The position numbers were made by a program, and so were the translations under genes. A stretch of 57,622 bases of DNA from Actinacidiphila cocklensis (lineage in GTDB: Bacteria > Actinomycetota > Actinomycetes > Streptomycetales > Streptomycetaceae): contig NZ_CAJSLV010000074.1 in assembly GCF_907177275.1 (NCBI RefSeq), positions 1 to 57,622 of the forward strand. The letters are read 5' to 3'. Shown one piece after another: positions 41,801 to 49,522 of the stretch. Below the pieces are notes generated by a model that was given only the letters and a program-made list of their open reading frames with translations, made no database searches and was not told where the DNA came from. How positions within the stretch are numbered: the first letter of the stretch is position 1; every line of letters starts with the position of its first letter.

Positions 41801-42772
41801 CGCCCTGGCCTGCTGCCAGACGGTGAGCAGGGTGGCGACCTGGCGGACCGGGGTGACGAAGGAGCCGAGGTAGCTGGTGAAGGCCAGGAAGGTGCCCAGC
41901 GAGATCCGGCCGTGCAGCGCGAGCCAGCCGCCCAGCGCCAGCACCGCGACCTGCCCGAGGGCGGGGACGGCCTGCAGCGCGGGGGTGTAGCGGCTGGTGT
42001 AGCGGACCACCCGCAGCCGGGAGGAGAACAGCCTCCTGGCCTTGCCCTCCAGGGCCGCGAGTTCGCGCTGCTCCTGCCCGAAGCCCTTGACGACCCGGAC
42101 ACCGGTGACGGCCGCCTCGACGGTGGAGGCGACCTCGGCGGCCTCCTGCTGGGCGTGCCAGTTCGCCGGGAAGAGGTCCTTGCGGCTGCGCAGCGCGATC
42201 AGCCACAGCAGCGGGCCGACGACCAGCGCCACCACGGTCAGCAGCGGCGAGAGCAGCGCCATGAAGACCAGCGAGACCAGGAACATCAGCGCGTTGCCGG
42301 TCATGTTGGGCAGGAACTGCAGCAGCGTCTGGATCAGGGTGATGTCGGAGATCGAGCGGCTGACGACCTGCCCGGTGCGCAGGTCGTCCTGCTGGGCGCC
42401 GCCGAGCCGCAGCAGGGCGGCGAAGGCGTCGCCCCGCAGGTCGTACTGCACGCCCAGCGACAGCCGGCCGGCCCGGTAGCGGCGGGTGTAGCCGGCCGCG
42501 AAGCGGATGAGGCCGAGCCCGGCGAGCAGCGCGATCCACCAGCCGAGCGGGCCGCCGGTGCCGCCCGCGACGGCGTCGACGACGTGCCGCAGGACCAGCG
42601 GCAGCACCGCGGTGGCGACCGCGGCGACCACCGCGCCGGTGAAGGCGGCGAGCAGGTCGCCGCGGTGCCGCAGGCAGTAGCCGCCGAGCCGGCGTGCCCA
42701 GCCGGCCGGCGGCGCGGCAGGGCCGGCCGCGGTGGCGGCCGGCCCGGAGGCCGCCGTCCTACAGCCGGTCAC
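38849..42772 (-). CDS. Fused full-length ABC exporter (TMD-NBD-TMD-NBD), asymmetric ATP sites
   Basis: 1307 residues: type I exporter membrane domain 1 (about 30-330), NBD1 (about 355-590), linker, membrane domain 2 (about 690-980), NBD2 (about 1020-1260). NBD1 has Walker A GPAGSGKST (389-397), signature LSGGQ (493-497) and Walker B VLVLDD, where the catalytic Glu is Asp (D518). Its Q-loop reads VFEES instead of Gln. NBD2 is canonical (GATGAGKST, LSAGQ, ILLLDEATASLD). One degenerate site is known in heterodimeric exporters such as TM287/288. GTG overlaps the LLM stop (GTGA) and follows GGAGG, so the exporter belongs to the operon. Its substrate is unknown. Confidence 0.93.
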   Translation of the reverse strand: MTGCRTAASGPAATAAGPAAPPAGWARRLGGYCLRHRGDLLAAFTGAVVAAVATAVLPLVLRHVVDAVAGGTGGPLGWWIALLAGLGLIRFAAGYTRRYRAGRLSLGVQYDLRGDAFAALLRLGGAQQDDLRTGQVVSRSISDITLIQTLLQFLPNMTGNALMFLVSLVFMALLSPLLTVVALVVGPLLWLIALRSRKDLFPANWHAQQEAAEVASTVEAAVTGVRVVKGFGQEQRELAALEGKARRLFSSRLRVVRYTSRYTPALQAVPALGQVAVLALGGWLALHGRISLGTFLAFTSYLGSFVTPVRQVATLLTVWQQARAGTERVLEVIDEAPVIADAPGAVDLPAGPPALSWQDVTFGYGGGHEPLLRGFTLDVAPGETVALIGPAGSGKSTAAALLPRFYDVASGAVKVAGTDVRDLRLDSLRGAVGYVFEESLLLSDTVRANIGYGDPDVSEERITRAARIARADEFVEGLPQGYDTVVGEQGLTLSGGQRQRVALARALLGDPAVLVLDDATSAIDARVESEIHEGLRTATRRPTTLIVAHRRSTLELADRIAVLDGGRVVDTGTMDELRSRSALFRSLLSAADVTEPEGAGTDAPAGGPAEYVPAAEDDTAPPAVTAGLWRRTGTDAEQRSDDADLKAAQAMALSAATAGRGRGGPGAGVLGAAPPTAELLDGLARMPLPDADPEVPADRTRAADPHFGLRALIRPFRLPLLLGLLLVAADAVAQIAVPILVRHGVDHGVARHSGTVLLVAAGAAAAVVGTDWVVGIAQARTTGRTGERLLYSLRVKTYAQLQRLGLDYYERELGGRIMTRMTTDVDALSNFLQTGLITAVVSLLTVLGVLVTLLVIDAGLAVVLLCVLPLLVGGTALFRRHSVPAYHEARERISAVNACLQENVTAIRVTQAFRREDRNARDFAALAWAFRDSRLRAQRYIATFFPFVELLGVLSTAAVLAVGAGQVRSGALTAGTLIAFLLYVDLFFSPIQQLSQVFDGYQQAVVGLGRLRTLMRTPTGTPAAASPLPVAALRGEIAFEQVSFGYAGGGGQEVLHGVSLRIAPGETVALVGATGAGKSTVMKLIARFYDPTSGAVLVDGHDLRDLDLAAFRARLGVVPQEAHLFSGTVRDAIAYGRPAASDAEVEAAARAVGAHDMVAALPLGYLQPVGERGRNLSAGQRQLLALARAELVDPDILLLDEATASLDLATESRVAAATEALTRRRTTLVVAHRLTTAARADRVVVIDRGTVVETGPHTALLAAHGPYRRLWDAFRQTGAAATVDQLAPAAAPPADPTTDHLVNGRAR

Positions 42773-44154
42773 GAAACCTCCGTGAGTGCGATGCCGAGGT
42801 GTCCCGCCGCGGCGTCGACGGTGTCGAAGAGGCGGTTGGCGGGGCGCGGCAGCCCGTAGTGCTCGCGCAGGGTGCGGCCGGTGTACTCGGTCCTGAACAG
42901 GCCGCGCTCCTGGAGGATGGGCACCACCCGGTCGACGAACAGCTCAAGTCCCGAGGGCAGCACGGCGGGCATGATGTTGAAGCCGTCGGCGGCGCCCGCG
43001 TCGTACCAGTGCTCGATGGTGTCGGCGACCTGCTCCGCGGTGCCGGCGAAGGTGCGGTGGCCGCGCCCGCCGCCGAGCCGGCCGATCAGCTGCCGTACGG
43101 TCAGCCGCTCGCGCCTGGCCAGCTCCACGATGAGGGTGAAGCGGCTCTTGGCGCCCTCGATCTCGTCCTCGCCGGGGATGTCGGCCGGGAGCTCCCTGTC
43201 CAGTTCCAGGGTGGCCGGGTCGACGCGCAGGGTCTTGGACAGCTGCCGCACGGCGTACTCGGGCCTGATCAGCCGGTCGAGTTCGTCGTCCAGCGCCCGC
43301 GCCTGCTCCTCGGTGTCGCCGATGACGGGCACGATGCCGGGCAGGATCTTGATGCCCTCGGGGTCGCGGCCGAAGCCGACCGCGCGCTGCTTGACGTCCT
43401 TGGAGAAGGCGACGGCCTCTTCGAGGGTCTGCTGTGCGGTGAAGACCGCCTCCGCGTAGCGGGCGGCGAAGTCCTTGCCGTCCTCGCTGGAGCCGGCCTG
43501 CACGAGCAGCGGGTAGCCCTGCGGGGAGCGCTGCACGTTCAGCGGTCCGTCCACCCGGAAATACCTGCCCCGGTGCTCGAACCTGCGCACCCGGTCGGCG
43601 CGGGCGTGGACGCCGGACTCCTTGTCGGCGATCACCGCGTCGTCGGCCCAGCTGTCCCACAGCTTGGTGGCGACGTCGACGAACTCGGCGGCCCGCAGGT
43701 AGCGGTCCCGGTGCAGCGGGGTGTCGTCGAGGCCGAAGTTGCGGGCGGCGTCGGCGCCCGCGGTGGTGACGATGTTCCAGCCGGCCCGGCCGCCGGAGAC
43801 ATGGTCGACGGAGGCGAACCTGCGGGCCAGGTTGTACGGCTCGTTGTAGCTGGTGGAGGCGGTCGCGATCAGGCCGATGTGCTCGGTGACCGCGGCCAGC
43901 GCGGTGAGCAGCACGGTGGGTTCCAGCTTGTTGGCGGGGCGGCGGCCCGGGTCGCCCATCAGGACCGGGCTGTCGGCCAGGAAGAGCGAGTCCAGCCTGC
44001 CGCGCTCGGCGATCCGGGCGAGGTTCTGGTAGTGCGCGATGTCGGTGCCGCCGGACGCCGGGCTCTCCGGCAGCCGCCACGCGGCCTCGTGGTGCCCGAC
44101 GGACATCAGGAACGCGTTCAGGTGCAGCGGCTTGCGGTCAGGCCTGCGGGTCAT
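42769..44154 (-). CDS. LLM-class flavin-dependent monooxygenase (NtaA/SnaA/DszA family)
   Basis: 461 residues. FMNH2-dependent TIM-barrel monooxygenase: LHLNAFLMSVGHHEAAWRLP at the start, IGLIATASTSYNEPYNLARR and FASVDHVSGGRAGWNIVTT in the core, all typical of the NtaA/DszA branch, which includes sulfone and dimethylsulfide monooxygenases. It should split C-S bonds of an organosulfur compound taken up by the neighbouring ABC importer, releasing sulfite. The true ATG overlaps the ATPase gene by 17 bases; the longer open frame is the ATPase shadow. The flavin reductase at the head of the operon supplies FMNH2. Confidence 0.92.
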   Translation of the reverse strand: MTRRPDRKPLHLNAFLMSVGHHEAAWRLPESPASGGTDIAHYQNLARIAERGRLDSLFLADSPVLMGDPGRRPANKLEPTVLLTALAAVTEHIGLIATASTSYNEPYNLARRFASVDHVSGGRAGWNIVTTAGADAARNFGLDDTPLHRDRYLRAAEFVDVATKLWDSWADDAVIADKESGVHARADRVRRFEHRGRYFRVDGPLNVQRSPQGYPLLVQAGSSEDGKDFAARYAEAVFTAQQTLEEAVAFSKDVKQRAVGFGRDPEGIKILPGIVPVIGDTEEQARALDDELDRLIRPEYAVRQLSKTLRVDPATLELDRELPADIPGEDEIEGAKSRFTLIVELARRERLTVRQLIGRLGGGRGHRTFAGTAEQVADTIEHWYDAGAADGFNIMPAVLPSGLELFVDRVVPILQERGLFRTEYTGRTLREHYGLPRPANRLFDTVDAAAGHLGIALTEVS

Positions 44155-44986
44155 GGGGGTCCTTCTCCTTGTGCGGCTGCCCGGCGGGGGCGTCGGCGGG
44201 GTGCGGTTCGGGGTGCACGGGGTCGGCGGACGCGTCGTGCTGGTCGACGCCGAGCGCGGTGAGCAGCGTGTCGCGGTACTGCTGGAAGCGCGGGTCGCGG
44301 CGGCTGCGCGGGGTCGGCAGGTCGATGGCCAGGTCGACCGCGATCCGGCCGTCCTCCAGGACCAGGACGCGGTCGGCGAGTTCGACGGCCTCGTCCACGT
44401 CGTGGGTGACCAGCAGCACCGCGGGGCGGTGCCGCTCGTACAGCTCCCGCAGCAGGTCGTGCATCCTGATCCGGGTGAGGGCGTCGAGCGCGCCGAACGG
44501 CTCGTCGGCCAGCAGCAGTTCCGGGTCCCGGACCAGGGCTCTGGCCAGGGCGGCGCGCTGCTGCTCGCCACCGGACAGCTCGTGCGGCCAGGAGCGCTCG
44601 CGGCCTTCGAGGCCGACCTCGGCGAGCGCCTTGGCGCCGCGCTCCTTGGCGTCCCTGCCGCGTACGCCGAGCACCACGTTGTCCAGCACCCGCAGCCAGG
44701 GCAGCAGCCGGGAGTCCTGGAAGGACAGCGACACCCGCTCGGGCACGTCCAGCTCCCCGGAGCCGGCGACCCCGTGGTCGAGCCGGGCGACGGCCCGCAG
44801 CAGGGTCGACTTGCCGGAGCCGCTGCGGCCCAGCAGGGCGGTGAACTCCCCCTGCCCCAGGGTCAGGTCGAGTTCCCTGAGCACGTCCCGGTCGCCGAAG
44901 GAGCGCACCAGCCGGGTGGTGCGGACCGCGGCGCCGGCCCGTCCTGTGGGGCGCTCGGCGATCAGTCCGCCAGTGTGCGTCGCCAT
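44138..44986 (-). CDS. ABC importer ATPase (SsuB/TauB type)
   Basis: 282 residues. Walker A GRSGSGKST, signature LSGGEQQRAALARAL, Walker B LLLADEPFGALD and the H-loop VLLVTHDVDEA are all intact. The PFGALDALTR pattern is typical of sulfonate and nitrate importers. The C-terminal 35 residues are a His/Pro-rich tail (DQHDASADPVHPEPHPADAP). It energises uptake with the permease gene, whose end overlaps its start by 25 bases. Confidence 0.94.
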   Translation of the reverse strand: MATHTGGLIAERPTGRAGAAVRTTRLVRSFGDRDVLRELDLTLGQGEFTALLGRSGSGKSTLLRAVARLDHGVAGSGELDVPERVSLSFQDSRLLPWLRVLDNVVLGVRGRDAKERGAKALAEVGLEGRERSWPHELSGGEQQRAALARALVRDPELLLADEPFGALDALTRIRMHDLLRELYERHRPAVLLVTHDVDEAVELADRVLVLEDGRIAVDLAIDLPTPRSRRDPRFQQYRDTLLTALGVDQHDASADPVHPEPHPADAPAGQPHKEKDPHDPQA

Positions 44987-45861
44987 GACAGCACCCTCCG
45001 TTCTGCGGCGCGCACCAGCGCGTCCGACACGAAGCCGAAGATTCCGTAGACGACCAGGCCGACGATGATCACGTCGGACTGGGCGTACAGCTGGGCCTGG
45101 AACATCATGTAGCCCAGGCCTTTGGTGGCGTTGACCTGCTCGACCACCACCAGGCCGAGCCAGGAGGCGGTGACCGCGAGCCGCAGGCCGACGAAGAATC
45201 CGGGCAGCGCGCCGGGGACCACGACCTTGCGGATGAACTGCAGGCGCGACAGGTCCAGGCTCTCGCCCAGCTCGACGAACCTGCGGTCGATGCCGGTGAG
45301 CGAGGCGTAGGTGTTGATGTAGATCACGACCGCGACGCCCAGCGCGATCACGGTCACCTTCATCTGCTCGCCGATGCCGAGCCAGAGGATCATCAGCGGC
45401 AGCAGCGCGAGCGAGGGGATGGCCCGCTTGACCTGGAGGGTGCCGTCGAGCAGGTACTCCCCGATCCGGCTGAGGCCCGCGGCGACCGCGAGCACCACAC
45501 CGGCGAGCACCCCGAACAGCAGCCCGAGCCCGGCGCGTTGCAGCGAGACGGCGACGTTGCTCTGCAGCCGCCCGCTCCTGATCAGGTCGACCGCGGTCGA
45601 GGCGACGTCGCCGGGTCCCGACAGGATGCGCGGGTCGAGGTAGCCGGAGGCGGACGCGGCCCACCAGACCAGCACCACCAGCACGGGGCCGGTCAGCCGG
45701 GCGAAGGGGATCGCCCTGCCGGGGCCGAGCCGCCGCCGGGTGCCGGTCGCCGAGGTCGCTGTACGGCGCTCCCTCGAAGCGGGGGCGGCAGGAGCGGCGG
45801 TCCGGGTGCGCGCCTCGGCCGCGGGCTCGGCGGTGCGGACCTGGGGCAGGATGTCGGTCAT
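44962..45861 (-). CDS. ABC importer permease (SsuC/TauC type)
   Basis: 299 residues with about six membrane segments and the binding-protein-dependent EAA-like loop (ESLDLSRLQFIRKVVVPGAL, near residue 207). The N-terminal 45 residues are a charged Ala/Thr/Arg-rich extension. It forms the transmembrane channel with the ATPase. Its ATG overlaps the binding-protein stop by four bases, and its own end overlaps the ATPase start. It is most similar in pattern to aliphatic-sulfonate permeases. Confidence 0.93.
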   Translation of the reverse strand: MTDILPQVRTAEPAAEARTRTAAPAAPASRERRTATSATGTRRRLGPGRAIPFARLTGPVLVVLVWWAASASGYLDPRILSGPGDVASTAVDLIRSGRLQSNVAVSLQRAGLGLLFGVLAGVVLAVAAGLSRIGEYLLDGTLQVKRAIPSLALLPLMILWLGIGEQMKVTVIALGVAVVIYINTYASLTGIDRRFVELGESLDLSRLQFIRKVVVPGALPGFFVGLRLAVTASWLGLVVVEQVNATKGLGYMMFQAQLYAQSDVIIVGLVVYGIFGFVSDALVRAAERRVLSWRRTLAD

Positions 45862-46925
45862 GACGCCACCTGGTACTTCGCCGGTACGGCCTGCGCCGCC
45901 AGCCCCTCGAAGCGGCGGTCGAAGAGCGTCTCGGCCTTGATCTTCGGTACGAAGCCGCCCTCGGCCATCAGGTCGGCCGTCTCCTGCTCCCACGCGACGG
46001 CCTTGTCCCAACTGCGCGGGAACTGCGGCTGGGAGAGCGAGGAGACGATGCGCTTGCCGTCCGCGGTGGTCACGCCCTGGTCCTTGACGTAATAGCTCCG
46101 GATCCACGCGTCGGTGTTCTCCCACGCCCACACCACGCCCTTGGCCCACAGCGGGATGAAGCTGCGGATGGCGGCGACCTTGGCGTCGTCGTTGAGGACC
46201 TCGGTGGGCGCCCACAGGATCGACAGCAGGTCCACCACGTCGGTGGTGACGGCGCGGGCGCCGTCCTTGCCGTACTGGCCCAGGTACTTGGTGAGCGACG
46301 GCTCGCCCAGCGGCGCCACGTCGACCTGCTTGGCCTGCAGCGCGGTCAGGAACTGCGTGCTGGGCAGCGGGATCAGCTGGACGTCGGAGTTCTTCAGCCC
46401 CGCCTCCTTCAGGGCGCGCAGCACCACCACACCCTGGGCCTGGCCCTGCGAGAAGGCGATCTTCCGGCCGCGGAAGTCCTTCGCCGAGGCGATGGCGTCG
46501 CCCGATCCGGGCGCGGTCGCGAAGCTGTAGATCGGGTGGTCGCGGCTCTGGACGGCGACGATACGGGCGCCGACCTTGATGGCCTCCGCCTGGATCGGCG
46601 GAATTCCGGCGTTGCTCGCGAGGTCGATGGAATGGGCGCGGAATCCCTGGATCACATCGGGTCCTGCGGTGAGGTTGGGCCAGCTGGAAACGGTGAACGG
46701 CAATTGCTTGTCGAGCCCCGAGTCCGCCAGTTGCAGCTGCGCGGTGTGAATGGATATCGCGAGTTTCGTGCCCGCGGGCGGCGCACCGGAGGGAAGTGCG
46801 CGGGTCGGGACGGTGTCGATCGACTCCGTCGAATTACGGGAGCAGGCGGCGAGGAGTGCGGCGCCTCCCGCGAGGGCGAGAAAGGACCGGCGTGGGACGA
46901 TTCTGGCGGTGGGGCGTGTCGTCAT
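45858..46925 (-). CDS. Substrate-binding lipoprotein of a sulfonate-type ABC importer
   Basis: 355 residues. The signal combines a twin-arginine motif (VPRRSFLALAG) with a lipobox (LLAAC, Cys at about 28), so it is probably Tat-exported and lipidated. The mature part is an SsuA/NMT1-like periplasmic-binding fold: LAISIHTAQLQLADSGLDKQ, VIQGFRAHSIDLASNAGIPP and AFSQGQAQGVVVLRALKEAG. It captures an organosulfur compound outside the membrane for the permease. The ATG is 74 bases after the flavin reductase stop. Confidence 0.92.
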   Translation of the reverse strand: MTTRPTARIVPRRSFLALAGGAALLAACSRNSTESIDTVPTRALPSGAPPAGTKLAISIHTAQLQLADSGLDKQLPFTVSSWPNLTAGPDVIQGFRAHSIDLASNAGIPPIQAEAIKVGARIVAVQSRDHPIYSFATAPGSGDAIASAKDFRGRKIAFSQGQAQGVVVLRALKEAGLKNSDVQLIPLPSTQFLTALQAKQVDVAPLGEPSLTKYLGQYGKDGARAVTTDVVDLLSILWAPTEVLNDDAKVAAIRSFIPLWAKGVVWAWENTDAWIRSYYVKDQGVTTADGKRIVSSLSQPQFPRSWDKAVAWEQETADLMAEGGFVPKIKAETLFDRRFEGLAAQAVPAKYQVAS

Positions 46926-46999
46926 GGTGAATTCCTGGGGAGAGGCCGGAGTGTCGTCCGGTCGCTGGTCGGGTGAGGTGGTGCCGGATACGGAGCCGG

Positions 47000-47503
47000 T
47001 CACAGCGAGTGGTAGCCGCCGTCGTGGAAGACCAGCGGGCTGCGGGCGCCGCCGGCCCAGGAGTCCTGGACCCGGCCGATCACGACCCGGTGGTCGCCGG
47101 CCGGCAGGATCTGCTCGATGTCCACCCGCAGCCACCCGGTCACCCCGTCGAGCACCGGGTCGCCGGCCGGCAGCCGGCGCCACCGGGTGGGCTCGGCGAA
47201 CCGGTCGATGCCGCTGGTCGCGAAGGTCCTGGCGAGCTGCTCCTGGTCGGCGCCGAGGAAGTTGACCACCGCGCTGCCGGCCTGCTCGACGTGCGGCCAG
47301 GACGACGCGGTGACGCCGATGCCGAAGGACACCAGCGGCGGTTCGAGCGACAGCGAGGTGAGCGAGGTCGCGGTGAAGCCGGCCGGGCCGCTGCCGGCGT
47401 CCACGGTCACGACGACCACGCCTGCCGGGTGGTGGCGGAATATCTGCTTGAACCGCTCAGGGGCGATGCCCGTGGCGGGAAGGGACGGCACGGTGATGGT
47501 CAA
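47000..47503 (-). CDS. Flavin reductase-like protein
   Basis: About 167 residues of the FMN-binding split-barrel family (SsuE/HpaC-like partner of two-component monooxygenases): RFKQIFRHHPAGVVVVTVD, GFTATSLTSLSLEPPLVSFG and DHRVVIGRVQDS. It reduces FMN with NAD(P)H and passes it to the LLM enzyme. Start uncertain: TTG at 47503 directly follows GGGGGAGACG and is chosen; GTG at 47491 is the alternative. An ATG-initiated frame continues 81 codons further upstream, but that stretch overlaps the Cys-rich leader ORF and does not look like this family. Confidence 0.82.
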   Translation of the reverse strand: MTITVPSLPATGIAPERFKQIFRHHPAGVVVVTVDAGSGPAGFTATSLTSLSLEPPLVSFGIGVTASSWPHVEQAGSAVVNFLGADQEQLARTFATSGIDRFAEPTRWRRLPAGDPVLDGVTGWLRVDIEQILPAGDHRVVIGRVQDSWAGGARSPLVFHDGGYHSL

Positions 47504-47667
47504 CGTCTCCCCCGATTCGCAATGGTGGGGCGGATTGTGCGCAGCGGAAAGCACCGCGTCGACGGCCGCACGGCATTGTGCGGCGCACTGCAGGCGCGGC
47601 TGATCACACAGCGGAACGCATGGGAAAATCGATGGGATCGGGAATGCAGGGACCGGTGCGGCGGCGA

Positions 47668-47835
47668 TTACGCGGCGCGGCGGGTGCCCTGACAGGAACG
47701 GCATGCCGAAGGGGCGCCATGGGCGCTGCGGCGACAACACGCACATCGGGCAGTGTCACCGGCCGGCGTGGCGGGCGCGCGGAAGGAAAGCGCCGCACTC
47801 GGCGCCTGCTCCGGATTCCGCTGCTTACCGTTCAT
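47668..47835 (-). CDS. Cys-rich short ORF, candidate leader peptide of the organosulfur operon
   Basis: 55 codons. Five Cys residues cluster in the last third (CACC at residues 31-34, then C45 and C48), and the stop lies 164 bases before the flavin reductase. The ATG has no useful ribosome binding site, but TTGACC, 18 bases and GAGAAT place the transcription start at about the ATG itself, that is, a leaderless message. Leaderless polycysteine ORFs before sulfur operons act as cysteine-responsive attenuators in mycobacteria. I infer the same here: translation speed through the Cys codons would report the cysteine supply. The peptide itself need not have a function. Confidence 0.55.
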   Translation of the reverse strand: MNGKQRNPEQAPSAALSFRAPATPAGDTARCACCRRSAHGAPSACRSCQGTRRAA

Positions 47836-47841
47836 GTTTCC

Positions 47842-47871
47842 ATTCTCGCTTCCGAGTTGCACCCGGGTCAA
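47842..47871 (-). promoter_or_regulatory. Predicted promoter of the organosulfur operon
   Basis: On the minus strand TTGACC (47871-47866) and GAGAAT (47847-47842) are separated by 18 bases. Seven bases further is the ATG of the Cys-rich ORF. The inverted repeat AGTTGCA (47855-47861) and TGCAACT (47875-47881) brackets the -35 box, a plausible regulator site. Confidence 0.55.
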
Positions 47872-47930
47872 CAATGCAACTGCCTGAATTAAGTCGGATA
47901 TCCAGGCGGCGGGACGGGCGTGACGCCTGC

Positions 47931-49202
47931 TCAGCACACGGCGGGCAGCGCGGGCCACGGTCCGAGCGGGTCGGCGTAGAGCGCGCCGAGCGCCACCGCG
48001 GCGCCGGCGACCGGCAGGACCGAGCCGATGAAGCTGCTCGGCACCACCGCACGCTCCGGGTCGTCGCAGACCCAGGAGCGCGCGGCGACCTCGGCGCGCA
48101 GCACCCCCAGGCACTCCGGCAGCCGCCCGGCCCCCGGCTCGACGACCACCACGACCTCGGGGTCGAACATGTCGAGCAGCAGCGCGACCGCCCGGCCCAC
48201 CAGCAGCGCCCGGCGCCGGAAGAGGTCGACCGCCCGCGGCTCGCCGGCCAGCGCCAGGTCGAGCAGCGCCCGGAAGTCGGCGACGGCCAGGCCGCGTTGT
48301 GCGGCCTGCCGTACGAGCGCGGGCTCGGAGACCTCGGACTGCAGGCATCCGGGAGTGCCGCACGTACAGGGCTCGGCCGACGGGGTGCCGGGGCCGACCG
48401 GCAGGTGCGCCACGCTGCCGGCCGCGGAGCGCGGGCCGCGGTGGACGCCGTCCGCGGTGGCGAAGGCGGCGTCCACGACGGCGCCGACGAAGAGCAGCAC
48501 CGCGCTCTCCCGGGTGGCGACCGCGCCCAGCAGCTGCTCCGCGCGGGCCAGCGCCCGGGAGTGGCTGTCGACGTGCACGGGCAGCCCAGTGGCCGCGGCC
48601 AGCACCTCACGGGCCGCCACATCGCGCCAGCCGAGGCGCGGGTGGTCCACGATCACCCCGGCGTCGGGGTCCACCCACTGGCCGGTGGCGACGCCGAACC
48701 CGAGGACCGTACGGCCCTGGGCGTACGCCGCGACCAGCCGGGGCAGCCGGTCGGCCAGCCCGCCGAGCACCCGCTGCGGATCGGTGCCGCTGTGCGGCCT
48801 GCGCTCCTCCGCGACGATACGGCCGCGCAGGTCCATCAGCGCCAGGGTGGAGTGGGCGACGGCGATGTGGGCGCCGGCCACCAGATAGCGGCCGGTGTCG
48901 ATCTCCAACGGGATGTGCGGGCGGCCGAGTCCGCGCGGACCGGTGGTCTCCTCGCTCTCCCTGACCAGCCCGCGGGCCAGGAACTGCGTGCAGTGCCCGC
49001 TCACCGCCGCGGGCGAGAGCCCGGTCAGCCGGGCGACGGTGCTGCGGGCCACCGGGCCGTGGTCGAGGATCGCACCGAGCACCGCACCGGCGGCCGGGGG
49101 GCGGCGGGGCGTGCCCGCGGGCGGCCGGACGTCGGCGCGGCGCAGCGGAGTCGGGGGCGGCGGGGCGGTGTCACGGCGATCGGGCGGCGGGAGGACTCCC
49201 AC
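47931..49202 (-). CDS. ROK-family transcriptional regulator
   Basis: 423 residues. Winged helix-turn-helix VARSTVARLTGLSPAAVSGH (about 52-71) and a ROK domain with the zinc-type signature CTCGTPGCLQ near residue 277. In place of the catalytic Asp of sugar kinases the motif region is diverged, as usual for regulators. GTG after GGAAGG at five bases is chosen over a GTG 32 codons upstream lacking a binding site. It lies just upstream of, and in line with, the organosulfur operon, and may regulate it. The 320 bases upstream (49203-49522) hold no gene that I can support. Confidence 0.83.
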   Translation of the reverse strand: MGVLPPPDRRDTAPPPPTPLRRADVRPPAGTPRRPPAAGAVLGAILDHGPVARSTVARLTGLSPAAVSGHCTQFLARGLVRESEETTGPRGLGRPHIPLEIDTGRYLVAGAHIAVAHSTLALMDLRGRIVAEERRPHSGTDPQRVLGGLADRLPRLVAAYAQGRTVLGFGVATGQWVDPDAGVIVDHPRLGWRDVAAREVLAAATGLPVHVDSHSRALARAEQLLGAVATRESAVLLFVGAVVDAAFATADGVHRGPRSAAGSVAHLPVGPGTPSAEPCTCGTPGCLQSEVSEPALVRQAAQRGLAVADFRALLDLALAGEPRAVDLFRRRALLVGRAVALLLDMFDPEVVVVVEPGAGRLPECLGVLRAEVAARSWVCDDPERAVVPSSFIGSVLPVAGAAVALGALYADPLGPWPALPAVC

Positions 49203-49522
49203 GGTGGCCTTCCAGGTGGTCGACGGCGGCGAGGCGTACGGTTGCGGCCGCACCGGTGGTGAACCGGGCGGGCGGGCAGCCTCGTTGGCGCTCCTCACGG
49301 AGCTGTGCTGTCAGACCTGGTGACACGCGGCGGAGCACACACGCTTGAGGTCGACATGACCCCGCGTCGTCAGGTGTGTGGTGCGCTGCATGCCGCGCAA
49401 CGTAACCGGCGCGAGAGCGGCCGGTCAAACACCTGCCCACATGATGGACGGATTGACCACCGGGTGGACCGCCCTCGCCGGGCGCAGCGGGCGCCTCGCG
49501 ACCACTCCCGGGACCGCGTCCT

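Noticed and set aside
38873..42859. 1328-codon open frame on the plus strand opposite the ABC exporter
   Set aside because: It is antisense to a complete, motif-rich exporter; its residues are Gly/Arg/Gln/Val-rich with no recognisable domain, as expected from high-GC antisense frames.
47504..47746. N-terminal extension of the flavin reductase starting at an ATG at 47746
   Set aside because: The extension has no similarity to the family, is His/Pro/Cys-rich and overlaps the Cys-rich leader frame; TTG or GTG near the Shine-Dalgarno sequence gives the normal length.
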